Assembly: GCA_964447735.1 (NCBI GenBank)
Contig: CAYUTJ010000007.1
Coordinates: 1 to 23,724 of the forward strand
DNA from: CAYSYN01 sp964447735
GTDB taxonomy: Bacteria > Patescibacteriota > Minisyncoccia > Minisyncoccales > GBS-2
Direction: 5' to 3'
DNA: 23,724 bases
Shown here: positions 16,144 to 21,708 of the stretch, piece by piece
Position numbering within the stretch: the first letter of the stretch is position 1
Layout: every line of letters starts with the position of its first letter
Made by a program: the position numbers and the translations under genes
The notes under the pieces: model-generated
The model's input: only the letters and a program-made list of their open reading frames with translations
Told to the model about the DNA's origin: nothing
Databases searched by the model: none

Positions 16144-16173
16144 CAAAAACCTAAAAGTGGAAAGCATTTGGTT
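16144..16173 (-). pseudogene. Remnant C-terminus of an envelope protein gene
   Basis: On the minus strand these 30 nt read N-Q-M-L-S-T-F-R-F-L, identical in protein to the last residues but one of the anchored protein at 16613-17668. The DNA matches 27 of 30, and all three differences (AAC/AAT, TCC/TCT, AGG/CGG) are synonymous. The frame has a TAA about 18 nt upstream and runs into a TGA inside the palindrome, so no gene is left. Confidence 0.6.
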
Positions 16174-16194
16174 ATAATTATTTTTTCTTTACAC

Positions 16195-16602
16195 TTAACT
16201 CGCGATTTTCCAGAAATTTTTCCGGTCAAGAAGAAGTAAAATAAGAGCTGTTAAAGGAAAGACAATCAAAATTAATATTTCAAGATAAAAAGTTAAGTCG
16301 CTGGAGCCAGAAATAACAGGACCGAGAATAAATTGCCATCCTATTGTTATGCCGAATATTAATATAGCTAATAAAAGAATTGTTGAAAACCACCAGGCCG
16401 ATTTATTTCTGAGAATGATAAAAATCCCGGGGAGGAGAAAAAAAATGGGAAGTAGAAGAAAAGGTAACCCAGCACCATACCATATCCCCTGTGTTATATC
16501 TTTTATCCATCCTATTAAAAAAGCTATCTCTAAAAGTCCACCTACTAATATTAACAACCAGGCGGCGATTTTTGTTTTTATTGGAAGTGGAGCTTTTTCC
16601 AT
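16195..16602 (-). CDS. Small polytopic membrane protein, four predicted TM segments
   Basis: The protein has 135 residues from the ATG at 16602. A longer reading from the ATG at 16659 (154 residues) would overlap the preceding gene by 47 nt, so I prefer the internal Met that starts 'MEKAPLPIKTKIAAW'. The family is not recognised. Four hydrophobic stretches are visible: 'IAAWLLILVGGLLEIAFLIG', 'GLPFLLLPIFFLLPGIFIIL', 'WWFSTILLLAILIFGITIGW' and 'YLEILILIVFPLTALILLLL', joined by short loops. The composition is slightly richer in G+C than its neighbours (for example 'ccgggga', 'ggcggcg'). It lies just after the anchored protein gene and may be co-transcribed with it. Confidence 0.65.
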   Translation of the reverse strand: MEKAPLPIKTKIAAWLLILVGGLLEIAFLIGWIKDITQGIWYGAGLPFLLLPIFFLLPGIFIILRNKSAWWFSTILLLAILIFGITIGWQFILGPVISGSSDLTFYLEILILIVFPLTALILLLLDRKNFWKIAS

Positions 16603-16612
16603 TAATTTAATT

Positions 16613-17668
16613 TTACTCCAAAAACCGAAAAGTAGAAAGCATTTGATTAAAAATTTCATTACTTACTTTTACATCCATATCACAAGAATAAGTCATTGAA
16701 ATTTGATAAGTTTTATCTCCCCTTGGGATGTAAATAGTTGGAAGATTTCCACCAATTCCTTCAATGCGGACATCTATTCCTTTTTGTTCATTTATGGTCT
16801 TAATGTAAGAAATACAGCCTGAAGGATAATTTTTACATCTTTTTACAAAATCTTCTGTTGTTTCAAAACTTGGATTTTCTAAAATAGCAATACTTACTTC
16901 CATTATATTTTCCACTTCTGGTGGAGTAGCCCCACAATAAGTAGTAATAACTCCCTCTTTATTTCTAAAGCTGACTTGAAAAATTCCCTTCATCAAATAA
17001 GAACATTTATAAGACTCAGTTGGTAAAAAACAACTTTGAAATTCTACTTGATTTTCTTTTTTAAAAAAATCTTTCGGATACTTTATCTCAAATCCATATT
17101 TTTCATTTCTATAAGTTTCCCAATTTAAGGTTTCGATTTTTCTCTCTTTAATTTTGAATTCGTTGGAGTAAGAAAATTTGGGGTTCGAAAAATCTCTTTT
17201 TAAATAATAAGTAAATTTTACTCTATATTTCCCTGGATAAAGTTCTTCTACTTCTAATGATTTATCAGTAAAACTTTCTTTTGGCTCAAGCTTAGCTAAT
17301 GACTCAGGTGTGCTTTCACATTCAATAGCTGGGAAAACAGATTCTGAAAACTTTTGCCAATTCTCATCCACATATTCTTCTAATATAAATGATCCCTCTT
17401 CGCATATTTCATAAAATACAGTAGTCGGCTTTTGATTGAAAACAGTAATCTTTACTATCTCTCCCTGTTCATATTCTGTTTTATCAGTAGTAATAATTAC
17501 TTCTTCAATTCTTTCTGGCTTTTTTATTTCAGGAAATTGAGAAATTGAAATCATTTCCTTTTTGAAATCTCTCAAATATCCCAAAATACCTCCGCCAACT
17601 ATGATTGCTAAAATCAACAAAATCAAAATAAATTTCCAATTTGTTTTACTTTGAGTAAGAAGAGACAT
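16613..17668 (-). CDS. Single-anchor extracytoplasmic protein with Ig-like and 'YGFEIKYPK' (PsbP-like) modules
   Basis: The protein has 351 residues. The N-terminal anchor helix is at 12-31 ('FILILLILAIIVGGGILGYL'), with the rest outside. Residues ~57-172 form an Ig-like domain of the intracellular-proteinase-inhibitor/BsuPI look ('DKTEYEQGEIVKITVFNQ', 'YPGKYRVKFTYY'). Residues ~184-351 form a module starting 'YRNEKYGFEIKYPKDF' and ending 'FNQMLSTFRFLE', resembling PsbP-like domains of CPR envelope proteins. Six Cys in the outer part (89, 117, 213, 222, 245, 279, 285 and 329 are the Cys I count, eight in all) could form disulfides. The function is unknown. It has the same anchor and module as the large protein at the right edge. 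A perfect TATAAT lies 8 nt before the ATG. Confidence 0.78.
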   Translation of the reverse strand: MSLLTQSKTNWKFILILLILAIIVGGGILGYLRDFKKEMISISQFPEIKKPERIEEVIITTDKTEYEQGEIVKITVFNQKPTTVFYEICEEGSFILEEYVDENWQKFSESVFPAIECESTPESLAKLEPKESFTDKSLEVEELYPGKYRVKFTYYLKRDFSNPKFSYSNEFKIKERKIETLNWETYRNEKYGFEIKYPKDFFKKENQVEFQSCFLPTESYKCSYLMKGIFQVSFRNKEGVITTYCGATPPEVENIMEVSIAILENPSFETTEDFVKRCKNYPSGCISYIKTINEQKGIDVRIEGIGGNLPTIYIPRGDKTYQISMTYSCDMDVKVSNEIFNQMLSTFRFLE

Positions 17669-17676
17669 GTTAGTAA

Positions 17677-17682
17677 ATTATA
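17677..17682 (-). promoter_or_regulatory. Candidate -10 box for the 351-residue envelope protein gene
   Basis: Perfect TATAAT on the minus strand in the 32-nt gap after argS, 8 nt before the ATG. This is consistent with transcription starting at or next to the start codon. No clear -35 is visible. Confidence 0.4.
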
Positions 17683-17700
17683 GTTTAAATTTTAAAAGTT

Positions 17701-19419
17701 TTACATTCTCTCAGGAACTGAAATTCCCAAAATATTTAATGAATTCTTGATCAAAAAAGAAACAGCTAAAGTTAGAGTTAATCTAAAATTTCTAATTTTT
17801 TCTGATTTCGCTTTCAAAACTGGTAGAGTATCATAAAAGAAATTAAATTTTTTGGCTAATTCAAAGAGAAAATCGCAAAGTAAATTAGGAGAAAATCTAA
17901 AAGCAGCTTCTTTCAAAATATCTGGAAATTTCACAAGATCTTTTAAAATCTCAAGTTCTGTTTCTTTGAGTTCTGGATTTTGAAAACAAAATTTGAATTT
18001 TTTTGCCTTTCTGAAAATGCTTTTTGCTCTCACATAGGTATATTGCAAGTAAGGAGCTGAATTTCCTTTCAAATTTAAAATTTTCTCCCAATCGAAAATA
18101 ATATCTTTTGAAGGGTGTTGTTTTAAATCATTGTATTTTATAGCTCCGATCCCAACAATTTTAGCAATTTTCTCTTTTTCTTTCTTTGTGAGATTTGGGG
18201 AAGTTTTTGATTTTTCAACAATTCTTTTTGCTCTTTCTATTGCTTCTTTTAAAACTTCTTCTAAATGAACAGTTTTTCCTTTTCTCGTTGAAAATTTTCC
18301 TCCTTTTAATCTATAAAGGCCATGGGCTACGTGCACAAATTTTGTTTTCTTTGTCCAATTTAACAATTTGACTGTTCTAAAAAGTTGTTGAAAATGAAGT
18401 TTTTGTTCTGATCCTACTTCGTAAATTATTAAATTAGGCTTCCATCTTTTCAATCTATACTTTATTGTTGCCAAATCCCGAGTAAAATAGGTTGTTGTTC
18501 CATCAGATTTTACTAAAATTGCAGGAGGGAGATTCTCAAATTCTACTATTTGAGCTCCTTGACTTTCTTTTGCAATCTTTTTTCTTTTTAGTTCTTCGAT
18601 AATTCCCTTTAACATTGGTTCATAAAAACTTTCTCCCAGAGTAAAATCGATTTTAATTCCTAACATTTTGTATATTTTCTCAAATTCCTTTAAACTCTTT
18701 TTAACACAAATTTTCCAAATTCTTCTTGCTTCTTTATCTCCTTTTTCTAATTTCTTGAACCATTGCTTTCCTTTTTCTATTATTTCTGGGTTCTTTTCTG
18801 CTTCTTTGTGAAATTCAACATAAAGTTTTTCCATTTCTTCTACCGTTAATTTTTTAGGGTCTAAATTTTTTCTTTTAATCTGGAAAATTATTTCTCCAAA
18901 TTGAGTTCCCCAATCTCCGATATGATTGTCGCCAATGACTTTAAAACCCAAAAATTTGTAAAGATTGTAAATTGCTTGCCCGATAATCGTCGATCTTAAA
19001 TGTCCAATTCCAAACTTTTTTGCAATGTTTGGACTTGAATAATCGACGACTACTTTCTTTCCTTTTCCAATTTCTGATTTTCCATATCTTTCTTTTTCTT
19101 TTATGATTTTTTTTAAGTTTTCGAATAAAAATTTTTGAGAAAGAAAAAAGTTAATAAATCCTGGTTCTTTAACTTCTATTTTTTCCAAATAACTCGGTAA
19201 CTTTTGAGAGATTGTTTTTGCTATTAAGTTAGCAATTTTTAAAGGATCTTTTTTAAGAACCTTTCCTAAAACCAAGGGAAGAGGTGTAGAAAAATCTCCA
19301 TATTCTTTTTCTTTTTTTAATTCAATTTTTATTTGAGGAATTTTAAAAAAAGGCAGTTTATCTTTTTTTTGAAGATTTTTAATTGATTTTTCAATTAATT
19401 TTGAAATTTTCTCTTTCAC
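17701..19419 (-). CDS. argS: Arginyl-tRNA synthetase (ArgRS)
   Basis: The protein has 572 residues. It charges tRNA-Arg in the cytoplasm. Visible: the N-terminal tRNA-binding Add-1 domain with 'EYGDFSTPLPLVLGK' (39-53); 'VDYSSPNIAKKFGIGHLRST' (125-144), where the class I signature is GIGH rather than HxGH, a variant also common in other bacterial ArgRS; 'GDWGTQFGEII'; 'TTYFTRDLATIKYRL'; 'HVAHGLYRLKGGKFSTRKG', where the KMSKS loop is replaced by STRKG; and the DALR anticodon-binding domain ('YLQYTYVRAKSI', C-terminal 'LGISVPERM'). It starts with GTG at 19419 and is divergent from smpB, with starts only 18-39 nt apart. The TAAACT 7 nt upstream could be its -10. Confidence 0.97.
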   Translation of the reverse strand: MKEKISKLIEKSIKNLQKKDKLPFFKIPQIKIELKKEKEYGDFSTPLPLVLGKVLKKDPLKIANLIAKTISQKLPSYLEKIEVKEPGFINFFLSQKFLFENLKKIIKEKERYGKSEIGKGKKVVVDYSSPNIAKKFGIGHLRSTIIGQAIYNLYKFLGFKVIGDNHIGDWGTQFGEIIFQIKRKNLDPKKLTVEEMEKLYVEFHKEAEKNPEIIEKGKQWFKKLEKGDKEARRIWKICVKKSLKEFEKIYKMLGIKIDFTLGESFYEPMLKGIIEELKRKKIAKESQGAQIVEFENLPPAILVKSDGTTTYFTRDLATIKYRLKRWKPNLIIYEVGSEQKLHFQQLFRTVKLLNWTKKTKFVHVAHGLYRLKGGKFSTRKGKTVHLEEVLKEAIERAKRIVEKSKTSPNLTKKEKEKIAKIVGIGAIKYNDLKQHPSKDIIFDWEKILNLKGNSAPYLQYTYVRAKSIFRKAKKFKFCFQNPELKETELEILKDLVKFPDILKEAAFRFSPNLLCDFLFELAKKFNFFYDTLPVLKAKSEKIRNFRLTLTLAVSFLIKNSLNILGISVPERM

Positions 19420-19426
19420 TAATTTC

Positions 19427-19432
19427 AGTTTA
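19427..19432 (-). promoter_or_regulatory. Weak candidate -10 box for argS
   Basis: TAAACT on the minus strand, followed by 7 nt and the argS GTG. It is a weak match to TATAAT, but the same spacing as at metG and smpB. Confidence 0.2.
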
Positions 19433-19445
19433 TCTTAATGTCTGA

Positions 19446-19451
19446 TAAAAT
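19446..19451 (+). promoter_or_regulatory. Candidate extended -10 box for smpB
   Basis: TGATAAAAT (extended -10 form), followed by 7 nt (AAAAGAG) and the ATG at 19459. It supports the internal Met as the smpB start and a leaderless or nearly leaderless message. AAAAGAG could instead be read as a weak ribosome binding site. Confidence 0.3.
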
Positions 19452-19458
19452 AAAAGAG

Positions 19459-19908
19459 ATGAAAATTTTAGCCGAAAATAAAAAGGCCTTCTTTGATTTT
19501 GAAATTTTAGAAAAATTTACAGCTGGAATTTCCTTGTTAGGCCAGGAAGTAAAATCTTTAAGAGAAGGAAGGGTAAATCTTTCTGGAACTTATATTGTAA
19601 TTAAAAAAAATGAGGTTTTTTGGGTAGGAGCTAAAATTCCTCCTTGGCAACCTTCAAACTGCCCACCAGATTATAAAGAAGGAAGAGATAGAAAACTTCT
19701 TCTAAGAAAATCTGAAATCAAGTATTTGATTGGAAAATCAAAGCAAAAAGGCTTGACTTTGGTTCCCCTAAGATTATATACTAAGGGTAAATGGATAAAG
19801 CTAGAATTTGCGATCGCTAGAAAAAAGAAAAAGAAAGATAAAAGAGAAATGCTAAAGAAAAAAGCAATCGAAAGGGAAATTCAAAGAACTTTAAAAGAAT
19901 TAAAATAG
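19459..19908 (+). CDS. smpB: SsrA-binding protein SmpB
   Basis: The protein has 149 residues from the ATG at 19459; an upstream ATG at 19438 would add seven (MSDKIKE). I prefer 19459 because family members usually begin just before 'ILAENKKAFFDFEILEKFTAG'. SmpB binds the tRNA-like part of tmRNA and mimics the anticodon arm in the A site of stalled ribosomes. Hallmarks: 'AGISLLGQEVKSLREGRVNLSGTY', 'DRKLLLRKSEI', 'LTLVPLRLYTKGKWIKLEFAIARKKKKKDKRE' region, and a basic C-terminal tail ending 'REIQRTLKELK'. The stop codon TAG (19906-19908) shares its G with nucleotide 1 of the tmRNA gene, so the two must be transcribed together. Confidence 0.95.
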   Translation: MKILAENKKAFFDFEILEKFTAGISLLGQEVKSLREGRVNLSGTYIVIKKNEVFWVGAKIPPWQPSNCPPDYKEGRDRKLLLRKSEIKYLIGKSKQKGLTLVPLRLYTKGKWIKLEFAIARKKKKKDKREMLKKKAIEREIQRTLKELK

Positions 19909-20194
19909 GGCGTGGAAAGTAATTGACGGGATTTTGAAACCTCAAGGAGCAGGCAGTGCTAGGAACACTTAAAACTCCGAAATACTGCCAACAGAAATTT
20001 TGAACCTGCTTTAGCTCTTGCATAAAGCAGGCACCATCCCTGATCCTCGCTAGGGGGAAATGGTGTCAGAAAGCGAGGAAGTACCTTCAAATTAAAAGAA
20101 AAGTCTGCCAGTGGACTTTGAATCACTGGCTAAGCCTGTAGAAGCCTTGAGGAAGTAAAAATCCCGGACCTGGGTGCGATTCCCAGCACGTCCA
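19908..20194 (+). ncRNA. ssrA: Transfer-messenger RNA (tmRNA)
   Basis: One-piece tmRNA of 287 nt; it rescues stalled ribosomes by trans-translation with SmpB. The acceptor stem is GGGCGTG (19908-19914) with CACGTCC (20187-20193), 7 bp with one G-U, then discriminator A; CCA is not encoded. The 5' domain 'GGAAAGTAATTGACGGGA' fits the tmRNA consensus. The T arm is CTGGG-TGCGATT-CCCAG. Helix H2 is CCTCAAGG (19940-19947) with CCTTGAGG (20145-20152). Helix H5 around the tag stop is CCTGCTTTA (20005-20013) with TAAAGCAGG (20023-20031). A pseudoknot is visible as interleaved helices CACCAT/ATGGTG (20032-20037, 20060-20065) and CCTCGCT/AGCGAGG (20045-20051, 20072-20078). A further 7-bp hairpin lies at 20107-20130. 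It is sandwiched between smpB and infC. Confidence 0.95.
19987..20025 (+). other. tmRNA tag-peptide reading frame
   Basis: The inferred tag is ANRNFEPALALA followed by TAA (12 residues), with resume codon GCC at 19987. It begins with AN as most tags do, and its end and stop lie in the H5 stem-loop. It ends in ALALA instead of the usual ALAA. The end of the frame is secure. The resume codon is inferred from the position before 'GCC AAC' and could be off by a codon. Confidence 0.75.
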
Positions 20195-20201
20195 CAAAAT
20201 C

Positions 20202-20705
20202 TTGCAAAAGAGATATTTAGTCAACGAACAAATAAAAGCGGAAAAGGTAAGATTGATTGGAGAGGATGGAAAAAATCTTGGTATTTTCTCCAAAGATGAA
20301 GCTCTCAAAATAGCAAGAGAGAAGAATTTAGATTTAATTTTGATCACCGATAAAGCCAAACCTCCTGTCTGCAAACTTGGGGATTTTGGAAAATTTTTAT
20401 ATCAAAAGGAAAAAAAAGAGAAAGAGAGAAAGAGAGAAGTTGAAATAAAGGGAATAAGGATAGGGTTTAACATTTCTCTAAATGATCTTGAAACAAAGGC
20501 TAATCAAGCAGAAAGATTTTTGAAAGAAGGAAATAAAGTTCAAATCGAAATGATTTTAAGGGGACGTCAAAAAACTTTAGAACAAATAGGAAAAGAAAAA
20601 ATTAAAAAATTCTTGGAGATTTTAGAGAAAAAAATTCCAATTAAAATTGACCAAGAATTAAGAAAGGTTCCAAGAGGATTCATTATGCTAATCTCAAAAA
20701 AATGA
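20202..20705 (+). CDS. infC: Translation initiation factor IF-3
   Basis: The protein has 167 residues. IF-3 binds the 30S subunit, prevents premature 50S joining and checks the start codon. Visible: the N-terminal domain 'YLVNEQIKAEKVRLIGEDGKNLG', 'DEALKIAREKNLDLILI', 'AKPPVCKLGDFGKFLYQ' (family signature), a Lys/Glu-rich linker, and the C-terminal domain 'GIRIGFNISLNDLETKANQAERFLKEGNKVQIEMILRGR' region with the end 'LRKVPRGFIMLI'. The likely start is TTG at 20202; an ATC just before it is the only other nearby option of the unusual AUU/AUC kind. It begins 7 nt after the tmRNA 3' end, so no Shine-Dalgarno outside the tmRNA is available. It overlaps rpmI by 4 nt (ATGA). Confidence 0.95.
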   Translation: MQKRYLVNEQIKAEKVRLIGEDGKNLGIFSKDEALKIAREKNLDLILITDKAKPPVCKLGDFGKFLYQKEKKEKERKREVEIKGIRIGFNISLNDLETKANQAERFLKEGNKVQIEMILRGRQKTLEQIGKEKIKKFLEILEKKIPIKIDQELRKVPRGFIMLISKK

Positions 20706-20905
20706 GCTGGGGAAAAACAAGAAAATCTATCACAAAAAGATTTAAAATTACAAGAACTGGAAAAATCTTAAGAAGAGCTTCTGGCCAGGATCATTTTTTA
20801 GTTAAAAAATCTTCAAAGAAAAAAAGGAAACTTAAAAAATGGGTTCCTTTATCAAAAGAAGAAGCAAAATTGATCAAAAGGTATCTAACTTATGTAAGAA
20901 AGTAA
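20702..20905 (+). CDS. rpmI: 50S ribosomal protein L35
   Basis: The protein has 67 residues and is a small basic large-subunit protein. 'KTRKSITKRFKITRTGKILRRASGQDHFLVKKSSKKKRKL' region matches L35 (TKRFKIT-x-GK, H-x-L-x-KKSSKxKR), and the length is typical. It sits in the classic infC-rpmI-rplT order. It starts in an ATGA overlap with infC and ends 1 nt before rplT, so it is translationally coupled. In other bacteria this operon is controlled by L20 or a leader; no such leader fits here because the tmRNA takes the place of the infC 5' region. Confidence 0.96.
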   Translation: MSWGKTRKSITKRFKITRTGKILRRASGQDHFLVKKSSKKKRKLKKWVPLSKEEAKLIKRYLTYVRK

Positions 20906-20906
20906 A

Positions 20907-21254
20907 ATGGTTAGAGTAAAAAGAGGGAAAATTGCTCACAAAAGAAGAAAAAGACTTTTGAAAAAAGTAAAAGGTTTTAGATGGAAAAGAAAATCAAAAT
21001 ATAGATTAGCGAAAGATGCTTTAACTCATGCCTTGACTCATGCATATAGACACAGAAAAGAAAAGAAAAGAGAAAGAAGAAGGCTTTGGCAAGTACAAAT
21101 TTCAGCTGCAGTCAAAGAATACGGTTTAAATTATTCAAAATTCATTCACGCTCTAAAAGAAAAAAAGATCGAAATTGATAGAAAGATTTTAGCTCAATTA
21201 GCACAAAATCATCCGAAGATTTTTGAAAAAATTGTAGAAACTGTTAAAAGTTAA
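20907..21254 (+). CDS. rplT: 50S ribosomal protein L20
   Basis: The protein has 115 residues and is an early-assembly protein of the 50S subunit that binds 23S rRNA. It has a long basic N-terminal helix ('MVRVKRGKIAHKRRKRLLKK', 'GFRWKRKSKYRLAKDAL') and the globular C-terminal part 'RRLWQVQISAAVKEYGLNYSKFIHALK', both diagnostic. The ATG follows the rpmI stop by one nucleotide. The stop overlaps the stop of the convergent Nudix gene within TTAA, leaving no room for a terminator between them. Confidence 0.97.
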   Translation: MVRVKRGKIAHKRRKRLLKKVKGFRWKRKSKYRLAKDALTHALTHAYRHRKEKKRERRRLWQVQISAAVKEYGLNYSKFIHALKEKKIEIDRKILAQLAQNHPKIFEKIVETVKS

Positions 21255-21694
21255 TTTGTTTTTTGTTTTAAAAATTGGTGAGCTTTTTTTAAAATTTCCT
21301 TTGCATTCTTAAAAGATAATCTTTCTACTGCCTTTTCAAATGGCAACCACTCATAGCCTGTATGCTCAAAGGAAATTTTAACTTCCTTTTCTTTAGTTTC
21401 TGCTAAATAAAAAGTGACGAATTTTAAAATAGTTTTTCCTTCCCATTTAAAAAAATACTTTATTGTTTCTTTAAATCCCTCTAAAATTTTTATATTTTTT
21501 AAACCAGTTTCTTCAAAAACTTCCCTTTTTACAGTTTCTATTTCTTTTTCTCCTTTTTCAATGTGTCCTTTGGGAAAATCCCAATAATCTTTTTTTGATC
21601 TATGAGAAGCTCCAGGATAATGCAAAAGCAAATAAAAAATTTTTCCATTTTTTCTTTTGAAAATTACAGCTCCCGCAGATCTTTCTACTGGCAT
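21251..21694 (-). CDS. Nudix hydrolase (asymmetric Ap4A-hydrolase-like)
   Basis: The protein has 147 residues. It hydrolyses a nucleoside diphosphate linked to another group; the closest look is bacterial Ap4A/NUDT2-like enzymes ('ERSAGAVIFKR', 'YWDFPKGHIEKGE', 'FVTFYLAE'). A complete Nudix box GX5EX7REVFEETGL runs from G43 to L65 with the metal-binding REVFEE (57-62). There is no signal peptide. A probable Shine-Dalgarno (AAGGA) lies about 4 nt before the ATG, one of the few clear ones in the window. It is convergent to rplT and follows the large envelope protein gene by 14 nt. Ap4A is a by-product of aminoacyl-tRNA synthetases, so the setting fits. Confidence 0.93.
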   Translation of the reverse strand: MPVERSAGAVIFKRKNGKIFYLLLHYPGASHRSKKDYWDFPKGHIEKGEKEIETVKREVFEETGLKNIKILEGFKETIKYFFKWEGKTILKFVTFYLAETKEKEVKISFEHTGYEWLPFEKAVERLSFKNAKEILKKAHQFLKQKTN

Positions 21695-21708
21695 ATTTCC
21701 TTAATTTC

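Noticed and set aside
16008..16194. T-box riboswitch upstream of ileS
   Set aside because: No T-box bulge sequence (AGGGTGGNACCGCG-like) and too little length for a specifier stem; only simple palindromes and one AT-rich hairpin are visible.
16603..16659. Longer N-terminus (19 extra residues) for the small membrane protein
   Set aside because: It would overlap the end of the preceding gene by 47 nt, and the extra residues are that gene's last codons read in another frame. The Met at 16602 lies just after the preceding stop.
20154..20194. A separate tRNA gene near 20160-20194 (T arm and acceptor visible)
   Set aside because: The T arm and 3' acceptor pair with the 5' end at 19908-19914, 280 nt away; there is no anticodon arm. 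It is the tRNA-like domain of tmRNA.
19817..20374. Minus-strand frames opposite the end of smpB, the tmRNA and the start of infC
   Set aside because: They are antisense to a structured RNA with perfect helices and to conserved genes; their proteins look like translated noncoding sequence.
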